This document shows positions 54,473-63,321 of a stretch of DNA of 64,000 nucleotides, one piece after another. The notes under the pieces were generated by a model. That model did not search any database and was not told the DNA's origin. It saw only the letters and a list, made by a program, of their open reading frames with translations. The number at the start of each line of letters is the position of its first letter. Within the stretch, counting starts at the first letter, position 1. This DNA is from Algoriphagus boritolerans DSM 17298 = JCM 18970 (GTDB lineage: Bacteria; Bacteroidota; Bacteroidia; Cytophagales; Cyclobacteriaceae). The stretch is taken from the NCBI RefSeq assembly GCF_900108085.1, contig NZ_FNVR01000007.1:109334-173333 (forward strand). The letters run 5' to 3'. The translations under genes were made by a program, and so were the position numbers.

Positions 54473-55789
54473 ATGGCTATACTAACTCAAGAAGAAGCAA
54501 AAGCGATTATAGATAAAGTTTTGTCTTATGCGAAAGCTGATGAAACCGAGGTCAGCATTCGTGGTGGCCGGACCGGCAACATCCGCTATGCAAGAAATAC
54601 AGTAAACACCAGTGGAGAAACCAATGAGATCAATCTCAGCATCACTTCGGTTTATGGGAAAAAATCAGGCTCTGCCAGCATCAACGAACTGGATGATGAA
54701 TCTCTGAAAAGAGCCGTGGCTCGTGCAGAGGAAATCGCAGTTTTGGCTCCCGAAAATCCGGAATACATGCCCATGCTCGGTCCGCAGAATTATGGACCTT
54801 CCAAAACGTTTGCAAAAGCTACTGATTCCATCAATCCCGAGTACCGGGCTCAGTTGGCAGTGGACAGCATCAAGCCCTGTGCAGATAATAACCTGACCGC
54901 TGCTGGATATCTGGAAGACTTCACAGGTTTTGTGGCAACCGGAAACAGTAAAGGGTTGTTTGGCTACAACCAGAGTACGAGTGTGGATTTTACCGTGACG
55001 GTCCGTTCGGCGGATGGTACAGGTTCAGGCTATGCCGGACGGGATTTCAATGATGCAGGCTTGCTGAAGGCGGGTGAAGTGACCAATGTTGCCGTCCAAA
55101 AAGCAATGGCATCTGTCAATGCGCAGGCCATAGAGCCGGGAAAATACACCGTCATTTTGGAGCCCATGGCTGCCAATGACCTGCTGAGACTTTTAGCTTC
55201 CGGTATGGATGCACGGAGTGCCGATGAAGGCCGAAGCTTTCTGAGTAAAAAAGGCGGAGGAACCAAGTTGGGAGAAAAGCTCTTCGACGAGCGGGTGAAT
55301 ATTTACTCCGATCCAGCTCATCCGGACATTCCTTCAGCACCTTGGTCTGGAGAAGGTTTTCCTTTGGAAAAGACCACTTGGGTAGAAAATGGAGTCGTGA
55401 AGAATATGTTTTATTCCCGTTATTGGGCAGAAAAGCAGGGAGTGCAGCCAGTAGCGAGACCTCAGGGATTTATTTTTGCCGGAGGCGATCAGTCACTTCC
55501 GGATATGATCAGAAATACCGAAAGAGGAATCTTGGTCACACGTTTCTGGTACATCCGCGCCGTGGATCCACAGACCTTGCTATACACTGGACTGACCCGT
55601 GACGGTACCTTCTACATCGAGGACGGTAAGATCAAATTCCCGGTGAAAAACTTCCGTTTCAACGAAAGTCCGATCATCATGCTCAACAACATTGAATCCT
55701 TGGGCAAACCGGAGCGAACAGGTGGAAACATGGTGCCTCCGATGAAAATTCGTGACTTTACGTTTACTTCATTGTCGGACGCTGTTTAA
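54473..55789 (+). CDS. tldE: TldE/PmbA-family partner of TldD
   Basis: 438 residues starting MAILTQEEAKAIIDK with no signal peptide. Homologous over its length to PmbA/TldE, including EVSIRGGRTGNIRYARN, the EPMAANDLLRLLASGMDARS region and GGDQSLPDMIRNTERGILV (parts); it lacks HExxxH, as TldE does. Expected to form the heterodimer with TldD. Because only TldD carries a Tat leader, co-export as a folded pair or two separate compartments must be considered. Confidence 0.92.
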   Translation: MAILTQEEAKAIIDKVLSYAKADETEVSIRGGRTGNIRYARNTVNTSGETNEINLSITSVYGKKSGSASINELDDESLKRAVARAEEIAVLAPENPEYMPMLGPQNYGPSKTFAKATDSINPEYRAQLAVDSIKPCADNNLTAAGYLEDFTGFVATGNSKGLFGYNQSTSVDFTVTVRSADGTGSGYAGRDFNDAGLLKAGEVTNVAVQKAMASVNAQAIEPGKYTVILEPMAANDLLRLLASGMDARSADEGRSFLSKKGGGTKLGEKLFDERVNIYSDPAHPDIPSAPWSGEGFPLEKTTWVENGVVKNMFYSRYWAEKQGVQPVARPQGFIFAGGDQSLPDMIRNTERGILVTRFWYIRAVDPQTLLYTGLTRDGTFYIEDGKIKFPVKNFRFNESPIIMLNNIESLGKPERTGGNMVPPMKIRDFTFTSLSDAV

Positions 55790-55801
55790 TTTCTTGATTG
55801 T

Positions 55802-55881
55802 CTTCCTCTATTGTAAGTGGTGAGTGGTAATTTGTGAGTAGTTACTGCTTACTGTTTACTACTTACTACTTACAGAGGAAG
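55802..55881. repeat. Head-to-head heptamer array (4 + 4 units) with flanking inverted repeat
   Basis: Four 7-base units 55813-55840 (for example GTAAGTG and GTGAGTA), centre GTTAC (55841-55845), then four inverted units 55846-55873 (on the minus strand GTAAGTA twice, GTAAACA, GTAAGCA). The whole is enclosed by CTTCCTCT (55802-55809) and AGAGGAAG (55874-55881). It lies between tldE and the DUF4159 gene. Confidence 0.8.
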
Positions 55882-55901
55882 TACTAAGACCAACTTCCAC
55901 A

Positions 55902-56516
55902 ATGTCTACATTTTTCTTCACCCGCCTCAAGTATAACTCCGGTAATTGGGATACGGATCAGCGCATGCCGTCCAATCTTCTCAATAGTCTGGTCGAGTAC
56001 ACGACGATTCCGGTGGATGAAAAGGAAAAAATTGTGGAGCTCAGCAGTGCCGAGATTTTCAAAAGTCCCTTTTGCTACCTGAGTGGACATAAGTTGGTGG
56101 AGTTTTCTCAGCAGGAGCGCAGAAACTTCAAAACTTACGTGGAGCAGGGTGGATTTGTCTTTGTAGACGACTGCAATCATGACATTGACGGGCTTTTTGC
56201 CAAGTCATTTGAGGAGGAAATGAGCCGGACTTTCGGTTCAGATGCCCTTCAAAAAATTCCCAATGACCATTGGATCTATCGTTGCTTTTTCACTTTCGAA
56301 GACGGTCCTCCTGCGACTTCCTTTGAACTGAATGGTTGGGGAGATGATCTGGTTCACGATTACCTCAAAGCTATTCAGATCAATGGCCGAATCGGTGTGC
56401 TCTACAGCAACAAGGACTACGGCTGCGAGTGGGATTACGATTTTCGAAATAAGCGATTTCTCAAAATTGACAACACCCGTTTTGGAGTAAACATCGTGGT
56501 GTACGCTTTAACCTAA
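55902..56516 (+). CDS. DUF4159 family protein
   Basis: 204 residues, cytosolic by sequence. DUF4159 pattern: FTRLKYNSGNWD, a flavodoxin-like core with FKTYVEQGGFVFVDDCNHD, and YGCEWDYDF towards the end. DUF4159 proteins are nearly always encoded with MoxR ATPases, DUF58 and BatA-type proteins, as here, but their role is unknown. It begins a tight run: the next gene starts after 6 bp. Confidence 0.88.
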   Translation: MSTFFFTRLKYNSGNWDTDQRMPSNLLNSLVEYTTIPVDEKEKIVELSSAEIFKSPFCYLSGHKLVEFSQQERRNFKTYVEQGGFVFVDDCNHDIDGLFAKSFEEEMSRTFGSDALQKIPNDHWIYRCFFTFEDGPPATSFELNGWGDDLVHDYLKAIQINGRIGVLYSNKDYGCEWDYDFRNKRFLKIDNTRFGVNIVVYALT

Positions 56517-56522
56517 TACCTA

Positions 56523-57515
56523 TTGGAAACTGACCTAAAACACTACCAAAACCTGGTAGATAAGCTTCCCAAGCTGAAAAAAGAAATTGCTAAAGTCATC
56601 GTCGGACAGGAAGAAGTGCTGGATGAGGTGATCATTACGCTGTTGGCTGGCGGTCACTGTCTGCTCGAAGGTGTTCCGGGTTTGGCAAAAACGCTGATGG
56701 TGAAAACCCTTTCGGAGGTAATGGAAATGAGCTTCAAGCGCATTCAGTTTACACCGGATTTGATGCCCGGTGACATCATCGGAACGGAAATTCTGGAAGA
56801 AGATCACAGTACAGGAAAGAAGTTTTTTCAGTTTTCTCAAGGGCCCATTTTCGCAAATATGGTTTTGGCCGATGAGATCAACCGAACTCCGCCCAAAACC
56901 CAAGCGGCTCTATTGGAAGCGATGCAGGAAAAAGTGGTGACTTATGGTGGAAAAAATTATCCTTTGCCCATTCCGTTTTTGATCATTGCTACGCAAAACC
57001 CCATCGAGCAGAGCGGAACCTATCCACTTCCTGAAGCGCAATTGGACCGCTTTTTACTCTATATCAAATTGGGCTACCCAAGCGAGCAGGAAGAACTGGA
57101 AGTGCTGGAAAAAACAACAGGAACTTACAAACCGATAATCGATAAAATCATTTCTGCCGAAGAAATCATTCAACTGCAGCAATTGACTCGAGAGATTCAT
57201 TTGGATTCAGCGCTTTTGTCCTACATCACCAGGCTGATTCGGGCGACTCGATTGGAGAATTCTACGGTACCCGAAGTCAAATCCTATGTGGAGTGGGGTG
57301 CAGGCACGCGTGCCGGTCAGGCTTTGATTCTCTGTGCCAAAGCTCGGGCAATCCTCAAAGGACGCTATGCGGTGATTCCTGAAGATATCCAGTATTTGGT
57401 GTATCCTGTGCTCAGACATCGGATTTCCCTTCATTTCAAAGCTGAGGCGGAGCAAATTGACACGGATTTTATCATTTCAAAACTAGTCGAACAAGTACCG
57501 GTTCATGCCAAGTAA
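56523..57515 (+). CDS. MoxR-family AAA+ ATPase
   Basis: 330 residues with TTG start at 56523, just after the DUF4159 stop; no better start is in frame. Walker A GVPGLAKT (residues 50-57), Walker B LADEIN with D117/E118, sensor region ATQNPIEQSGTYPLPEAQLDRF (part), and the C-terminal lid with VEWGAGTRAGQALI. MoxR ATPases act as chaperones with VWA and DUF58 partners. The next gene starts inside its last 11 bp. Confidence 0.95.
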   Translation: METDLKHYQNLVDKLPKLKKEIAKVIVGQEEVLDEVIITLLAGGHCLLEGVPGLAKTLMVKTLSEVMEMSFKRIQFTPDLMPGDIIGTEILEEDHSTGKKFFQFSQGPIFANMVLADEINRTPPKTQAALLEAMQEKVVTYGGKNYPLPIPFLIIATQNPIEQSGTYPLPEAQLDRFLLYIKLGYPSEQEELEVLEKTTGTYKPIIDKIISAEEIIQLQQLTREIHLDSALLSYITRLIRATRLENSTVPEVKSYVEWGAGTRAGQALILCAKARAILKGRYAVIPEDIQYLVYPVLRHRISLHFKAEAEQIDTDFIISKLVEQVPVHAK

Positions 57516-58371
57516 TCTGGAGATCATCAAACTCAACGACCTGAGACTTTCGGCACGGCTGATCAGCCAACAGCTGAGGCAGGGTATCCATTCGGGCATC
57601 CGGGTGGGAGTGGGGAGTGAGTTTGAGCAATACCGACACTATCGTCCGGGCGATGATCTCAAGCGGATCGACTGGAAGTATTTTGCCCGATCCGGCAAAT
57701 ACATGGTCAAGGAATCGACTACAGAAAGTACTCTTCACATCAGCTTGATTTTAGATCTTTCTGGATCAATGAATTATGTGGAAAATGGCTTTTCCAGATT
57801 GGATTACGCGAAAAACCTCCTGGCATCCTTAGCTTATCTTGCTTATTTACAAGGTGATTCTTTAAGCTATTTTACCTTGAAAGAGGGGCAGTTTACTCAA
57901 AAAGTCGCTCCGACTCCCAAGAGTTTTCAGCGGATATTGTACCACTTGGAGTTAGAAAGGGCGATTGGCACCTGGCCTGGGGACGTACCAATTCCACTTC
58001 TTCCCACAGGCCGAAATCGTGAATTGATCGTGTGGGTTTCGGATTTTCTTCAGAAAAATGGAGAGTGGGAATACCTGGTGGATCAATTTCGCCATCCCAG
58101 AAAAGAACTTATGCTTATCCAACTTTTGGGCGAACAAGAACTCGACTTTAATCTTCAGGGAAATCTGCTTTTTAGGGATTTGGAAACCGGAATGGAAATG
58201 GTACGCGATGGGCAGGTGTTGAAATCCGAGTTCAAGAAGAACTTCCAGTCCTATTTGGATCAGTTGGATGCAAAGTTTCAGCAACCGCAAGTCCACCTTT
58301 TGCGGGAATCCATCCAGACTCCCTTAGCCACGCTTGCCCGCAAGATATTAAACCTTAAACGAATGTCCTGA
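57505..58371 (+). CDS. DUF58 domain protein
   Basis: 288 residues. Begins with the LRLSARLISQQLRQGIHSG segment and has the DUF58 core YRHYRPGDDLKRIDWKYFARSG, followed by a degenerate VWA-like region with LILDLSGSMNY (DLSGS intact). It is soluble and probably a substrate or partner of MoxR. Overlaps both neighbours (11 bp with moxR, one base with the next), so the cluster is strongly coupled. Confidence 0.93.
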   Translation: MPSNLEIIKLNDLRLSARLISQQLRQGIHSGIRVGVGSEFEQYRHYRPGDDLKRIDWKYFARSGKYMVKESTTESTLHISLILDLSGSMNYVENGFSRLDYAKNLLASLAYLAYLQGDSLSYFTLKEGQFTQKVAPTPKSFQRILYHLELERAIGTWPGDVPIPLLPTGRNRELIVWVSDFLQKNGEWEYLVDQFRHPRKELMLIQLLGEQELDFNLQGNLLFRDLETGMEMVRDGQVLKSEFKKNFQSYLDQLDAKFQQPQVHLLRESIQTPLATLARKILNLKRMS

Positions 58372-59528
58372 TGGAGTTTCTTCAGCCGATTTTCTTTTGG
58401 GGTCTATTGGGAATTTCAGTTCCGGTCCTGATTCACCTTTGGAATGGGCGAAAAGGAAAAGTCCTGGACTGGGCAGCTATGAATTGGCTTAACGCGCAGG
58501 CATCCCAATCCAGTCGATCCTTCAAACTGGAGCAATTGCGGCTTTTAGTACTCCGAGTTCTGATTTGGACATGTTTGGTTTTGCTTGCTGTCGGACTTTG
58601 GTTTGATTTTTTGGAAAAAAGCGAATCCAAACCCATTGTTCACCTCATTCAGCCAAATGCTGCTGTTGAGTCTGAATTTCGCTTCGAAATTGAGCAGGCG
58701 CTGGAAAAGGGGGAGCAAGTAATTTGGTTTGCAGAAGGATTGCCTGACTATGAGGTTGGACAAATCTCTGAGGGAAATTTGAAAAAATTTGATGTTCAAA
58801 AGGCCTTGGATCTGCTTCCCAAGCACTTGGATTCGCTACATTTTTATGTCTCTGGACTGGAAAATGACTTTGGTTCAAAATTGCTTTTTGTTCCCGAAAT
58901 TCCACTTTTACATAAGTCGACCTCGGATAAAAGGACCTATTCCAAAGCCAAAATTGGCATCGATTCGACTCGATTTCTTTCTGTGAGTGAGCTTGGTTTG
59001 CTCCAGCTCGACACCGCCGAAAAGATTACTGATCCGGTATTTTCCGGACCGATTGAATTCAGTATTTCTTTAAGCAACCAGGAGAAAAAAAACCAGCTTT
59101 TGGCCGCTTTTGAAGCCATAGAGGAAGTTTATGGGCTTACCTTTTCGGAAGTTTCCGAAGGAGGTAAATTGATCTTAACCGATCAAACCCAGGAAGTAAT
59201 TTCAAAAGAAAAGCTTTATTTATTGGTGGAATCCGGGGATGGTATTTTACCTCAAAACGTCATTCATTTAGAAAAGCAATCCGGTTTGACTTGGGAGGAA
59301 CTGATCGAAAAGGGTTTGCTCCCGGAATTGATCCTGGCTCCTCTGGTTCACTTTCTTGGAATTCATTCCCAAGAAAAAAGGTTAACAATCAATCAACTGG
59401 CACAACGATTTGTCCAAATTCCTGAATCGAAAAGGACTGCATTACCCAATACAGCAGTGCTTCTTCTGGTTCTTTTCCTGATCCTTTTTGGGCTGGAACG
59501 TTTCTATGCTTATCGCCTTAATCTGTGA
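58371..59528 (+). CDS. BatA-type membrane protein (aerotolerance regulator N-terminal domain)
   Basis: 385 residues. N-terminal BatA domain with FLQPIFFWGLLGISVPVLIHLWN and a second helix LVLRVLIWTCLVLLAVGLWF, then a cytoplasmic or periplasmic domain without a MIDAS motif, and a C-terminal helix (ALPNTAVLLLVLFLILFGLE). So it resembles BatA but lacks the VWA centre. Its VWA counterpart may be the gene at 29038. Confidence 0.88.
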   Translation: MEFLQPIFFWGLLGISVPVLIHLWNGRKGKVLDWAAMNWLNAQASQSSRSFKLEQLRLLVLRVLIWTCLVLLAVGLWFDFLEKSESKPIVHLIQPNAAVESEFRFEIEQALEKGEQVIWFAEGLPDYEVGQISEGNLKKFDVQKALDLLPKHLDSLHFYVSGLENDFGSKLLFVPEIPLLHKSTSDKRTYSKAKIGIDSTRFLSVSELGLLQLDTAEKITDPVFSGPIEFSISLSNQEKKNQLLAAFEAIEEVYGLTFSEVSEGGKLILTDQTQEVISKEKLYLLVESGDGILPQNVIHLEKQSGLTWEELIEKGLLPELILAPLVHFLGIHSQEKRLTINQLAQRFVQIPESKRTALPNTAVLLLVLFLILFGLERFYAYRLNL

Positions 59529-61702
59529 ACAAACTCAAGCAATCCATTCGGGCTCTGGAGTTGCAATTGCAACTGAATGCCTTGGCAAAAGCCTTGGTCT
59601 TGGGGATGGTTCTTGGATTTTTGGCTTGGGTTTTTGGAGCCGCACTGTGGATCATCGGTGGACTTTTACTTATCGGGTTTATTGGTTTTTCCTGGTTTTT
59701 TGGAGCCTTTCGAAGCCAACGAAAATGGGCTGTCCAGCTTTTACATCAGGAAGTGAGCGATCTGGAATTCAGTCTTGAACTCCTGAATAAATCTTCCTTT
59801 ACCATTGCGGATCAACTTCAAATTGAGCGGATATCAGGTCGGATACCGCCCAATTTGTGGGTAGTTCAACGGGGTTTGATGCCGTATTTTTTTGGCTTGA
59901 TTTTGCCGGTTTTGATTTATACCGGAAGGGGATTTTTGGATTTTTCAGGAAATCAAATCAACCAAGAGGGGCGGTTTAAAGTAGTCGAAACCGCTGTTTC
60001 TACAGCAAGTGATCAAACGATCAGCTTAAGCCAAACCCGATTGACCATTCAGCCGCCGGCGTACACCAAAATTGCAGGATCTGTTCAACAGGAACTTGAA
60101 GCAAAAGCAATCAAAGGGTCTCAATTGACATGGGAAATCGGCTTTACAGACAGTTCAGATTTGGATGTTTTTCTGCTCAATTCGGTAGGGGAAAAGCTTC
60201 TGTTTTCCCAAAAGAATCAATATTTTGAATTGAGGGAGGAGTTAAATAATTCAGGAATATATTCGATTCAGGCCTTTCGGGATAGTGTGAAGGTTTTTGA
60301 AAGTGATTTTTACACGCTCGAAGCGATTTGGGATCAAAGCCCTCAGCTCATTCCTGAAGAAAAGGAAATCTACCGTTATCATTTTCCGAAAAATCCTTCT
60401 ACACTAAATCTGAAGGCCAAAGTCAGTGATGACTTTCAGGTGAAGGAAGTTTATCTAGTTGCGACTTTAGCAAGAGGAAAAGGTGAAAATGTGAAGTTTC
60501 GGGAAACGCGATTCCCTGTTTTGACTCAAGCTTTCAAAGAAAAAGAAGCAAGCTATCTGTTGGATTTCAAAACCTTGGATTTTCAGCCCGGTGACGAACT
60601 CTATTACTATTGGGCTGCAGTGGACAATAGACAACCTGTCGCGAACCTTTCCCGCACCGACACCTACTTTATCCAATATGTGGATGAAAACGACCAAAGT
60701 GATGTAGCAATGGAGGGAATGGTAGTTCAGTTTCTTCCGGAATACTTCCGCAGTCAGCGGCAGATCATCATTGATACTGAGAAACTACTCGCTGAGAAGT
60801 CAAAAAAGACAGCTAAGGAATTCGGATTTACTTCCAATGAAATCGGATACGATCAAAAGCTCCTTCGCCTTCGCTATGGACAATATTTGGGTGAGGAGTT
60901 TGAATCGGATGCCGGAGGAGGAACGATTGAAGAAGGCGGAGATTTACTGAGCGGATACATGCATTTGCACGATCAGGAGAGCGAAAATGAAGTTGAGGTA
61001 GGTGAGTCTCATGAAGGTCACTCCCATGAAGAGGAACCTGCAGAGGAGTCTTCCAAAGTAGACGGAGGAATCGAGAGTTTGCTGAGCGAGTATATGCACT
61101 CGCATGATTCAGAGGAAGTGAATACCTATTTTGAGCAATCCACAAAAGGTGCACTGAAGGCTGCCTTGGAGCAAATGTGGCAAGCAGAGCTTTATCTGAG
61201 GCTTTTCGAACCTGAGAAATCGCTTCCATTTCAATACAAGGCGCTGGAATTACTCAAAACTGTTCAGCAGAAATCAAGGGTTTATGTGAAGCGTACCGGC
61301 TACGATCCGCCTCCCATTAAGGAGCAGGAAAAGCGTCTTACGGGCGAGTTGAAAGACTTGGATGCCCGAATGAAAAAGGAGTTGGTTGAGTTGGAAAAGC
61401 AAATCGAACCGCTGGCGTCTAGGGTGTTGGGGATGCTACCCAAGCCAACTTTGTCAACCCAAGACCGTGAAACTGTCCATGAACTCGGAGAAATATGGAG
61501 CAGACGCATGGAATACACCGGGATGAACGATTTGAAATTGCTTTTGCATCTGCAGGAATTGGAATCGGGAAGATTGGAGGAAAAGGGTAGGAATGAACTA
61601 CGGGAAAAACTCTATCCTTTTGCAGGAAGCTATAAAAAAACTGACGCATCTTATTTGGCTCCAAATTCATTGAAAGAAGCATTTCGGAAGAAAGTACAAT
61701 GA
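59525..61702 (+). CDS. DUF4175-like membrane protein with His-rich insert
   Basis: 725 residues with GTG start overlapping the previous stop. Two N-terminal helices (about 25-60), one further helix near 120-136, then a large extracytoplasmic part with beta-rich segments (SQTRLTIQPPAYTKIAGSVQ) typical of DUF4175-like proteins. A striking acidic, His-rich stretch (about 462-534) contains LLSGYMHLHDQE and, 45 residues on, LLSEYMHSHDSE, plus GESHEGHSHEEE between. This may bind metal. A coiled-coil C-terminal region follows. Confidence 0.75.
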   Translation: MNKLKQSIRALELQLQLNALAKALVLGMVLGFLAWVFGAALWIIGGLLLIGFIGFSWFFGAFRSQRKWAVQLLHQEVSDLEFSLELLNKSSFTIADQLQIERISGRIPPNLWVVQRGLMPYFFGLILPVLIYTGRGFLDFSGNQINQEGRFKVVETAVSTASDQTISLSQTRLTIQPPAYTKIAGSVQQELEAKAIKGSQLTWEIGFTDSSDLDVFLLNSVGEKLLFSQKNQYFELREELNNSGIYSIQAFRDSVKVFESDFYTLEAIWDQSPQLIPEEKEIYRYHFPKNPSTLNLKAKVSDDFQVKEVYLVATLARGKGENVKFRETRFPVLTQAFKEKEASYLLDFKTLDFQPGDELYYYWAAVDNRQPVANLSRTDTYFIQYVDENDQSDVAMEGMVVQFLPEYFRSQRQIIIDTEKLLAEKSKKTAKEFGFTSNEIGYDQKLLRLRYGQYLGEEFESDAGGGTIEEGGDLLSGYMHLHDQESENEVEVGESHEGHSHEEEPAEESSKVDGGIESLLSEYMHSHDSEEVNTYFEQSTKGALKAALEQMWQAELYLRLFEPEKSLPFQYKALELLKTVQQKSRVYVKRTGYDPPPIKEQEKRLTGELKDLDARMKKELVELEKQIEPLASRVLGMLPKPTLSTQDRETVHELGEIWSRRMEYTGMNDLKLLLHLQELESGRLEEKGRNELREKLYPFAGSYKKTDASYLAPNSLKEAFRKKVQ

Positions 61703-63321
61703 TGGAATTTAATCCGATAACTTCTTGGCCCATTCTATTGGGAATTATTTCCCTGGCTGCACTTGCAGGTGGGATTCCTGTTTTTTTTCAATTCAAAAAC
61801 GGAATTACAACTCAAAGAATCTGGATTAAATCAGGATTACTCATTCTTTTTCTTTTGTTTTTCGGATTTTTCCTCCTCCAGCCAAGCCGACCAGTTTCTG
61901 AAAATGATAACTCGATTCTGGTTTATTCAGATGAAGTAAATCGGGATCTTGTGAGGTTTTGGCAGGATAGTTTGGAGGTCAAAAGGACAGTCTCTATTGA
62001 AGATTATCGGGAGTCAGGAGACCAAGTTTTTCTTTTGGGAGAAGATTTTTCAAAGGAATCAATTTATCCGTTCCGTAATCAATCAGTCAGCTGGATTTTG
62101 CCTGAATCGGATCGACAAATCAGCGATTTATCCTGGAAAGGTTATGTGAGAAAAGGAGAGCTTCAACGGCTCAGTTACCGCATTTTTTCAGAAAAAGACA
62201 GTGCTAAACTCAATTTGCAACAAGGTGAAATCGAACTGGCCAAAAGCGTTCTGGCCAAGGGTTGGAATGCTGGTGAACTTGAATTTCAAACCGCAGGGCA
62301 GGGGAAAATGGAAGTTCCACTTCTGATAGATGGAGATTCCGTGGCAATGTTGCGCTATTTTATTGGACCGTCAGTTTCCAAGATATACCATTTTCAGTTT
62401 TCATTTCCGGGGCAGGAAGTTCGGGTGCTGAGTCAATGGCTGGAGAGCAAGGGGGAAAAAGTAAGTCAGGAAATCCGACTATCGAGAGCTACTGTTTTGG
62501 AAGGAGGAATTCCTAATTCCGATTCCCTGCAAATTCGCCTGATCGATCCTCAGCAATTGGAATTAAAGTCACTTCAGGATTGGGTAAAGACTTCTGAAGG
62601 AGCTTTGGTAGTCATGAACCTTTCCAAACCAGAAGAAACAGTCGGTCAAATCAATCGGATGTTTGGGACGGATTTTCAATTGCAGCGGACAGGGCAGGGG
62701 GAGAGTAGAACTCTTGAGAATCAATTGGAAGCAGTTCCATTTAATTGGGTTGAGAAAAATGGTCAGAAAGTGCCTGGAGATGCAGCAATTGCAGTTCAGC
62801 GAGTTGGGGGTGTACAAATTGCGATCAGCTTGTATTCGTCTACTTTTCCGATGCTTCTTCAGGGAAATGAGAAGGGTTATGAGGCGATTTGGGGAGGGTT
62901 ATTTGGAGTTTTGGAACCCGAAGAACCTCAGTCTTGGAAGATTTCCGCTCCGGTATTATCGGGAATTTCGGCAGAACTTCAATTGAATAAAACCGACAGT
63001 ATTCCGGAGTGGATTTACAGTGCTGTGGATTCGGTGAATCTTGTTGGAGCTTTGACCAATCCGTATTTGGCAAAAGGAAATTTCCAGTCAGATTCTGTGG
63101 GTTGGGTGGATTTTGGAGATGATTTTTCGATTTATGTCTATGGCCAAAATGAACTGCCAAGCCTTTATGCAGGTGCTTTGGTTAAGCCTTTAACTTTTCG
63201 GGTGGAAGGTGAAAAAGGTACTTCCGAGGACAGTTACATCAAGATTTCCAATTGGTTTTGGTTGATTGGGATGCTATTGAGTTTGGGTTTGATATGGTTG
63301 GAGCCGAAGGTTTATTTGTAA
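61699..63321 (+). CDS. Membrane protein of the MoxR/Bat cluster, unknown function
   Basis: 540 residues starting 4 bp before the previous stop. Two N-terminal helices (ILLGIISLAALAGGIPVFFQ and SGLLILFLLFFGFFLLQ), a long soluble region with a poorly conserved VWA/GATase-like stretch (LEGGIPNSDSLQIRLIDPQQ, EGALVVMNLSKPEE), and a C-terminal helix (FWLIGMLLSLGLIWL). It closes the DUF4159-MoxR-DUF58-BatA-DUF4175 run. I do not recognise a named family beyond resemblance to BatA-cluster proteins. Confidence 0.65.
   Translation: MMEFNPITSWPILLGIISLAALAGGIPVFFQFKNGITTQRIWIKSGLLILFLLFFGFFLLQPSRPVSENDNSILVYSDEVNRDLVRFWQDSLEVKRTVSIEDYRESGDQVFLLGEDFSKESIYPFRNQSVSWILPESDRQISDLSWKGYVRKGELQRLSYRIFSEKDSAKLNLQQGEIELAKSVLAKGWNAGELEFQTAGQGKMEVPLLIDGDSVAMLRYFIGPSVSKIYHFQFSFPGQEVRVLSQWLESKGEKVSQEIRLSRATVLEGGIPNSDSLQIRLIDPQQLELKSLQDWVKTSEGALVVMNLSKPEETVGQINRMFGTDFQLQRTGQGESRTLENQLEAVPFNWVEKNGQKVPGDAAIAVQRVGGVQIAISLYSSTFPMLLQGNEKGYEAIWGGLFGVLEPEEPQSWKISAPVLSGISAELQLNKTDSIPEWIYSAVDSVNLVGALTNPYLAKGNFQSDSVGWVDFGDDFSIYVYGQNELPSLYAGALVKPLTFRVEGEKGTSEDSYIKISNWFWLIGMLLSLGLIWLEPKVYL

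Noticed and set aside
27487..55873. Heptamer arrays considered as CRISPR arrays
   Set aside because: Units of 7-8 bases without spacers and no cas genes in the window; not CRISPR.
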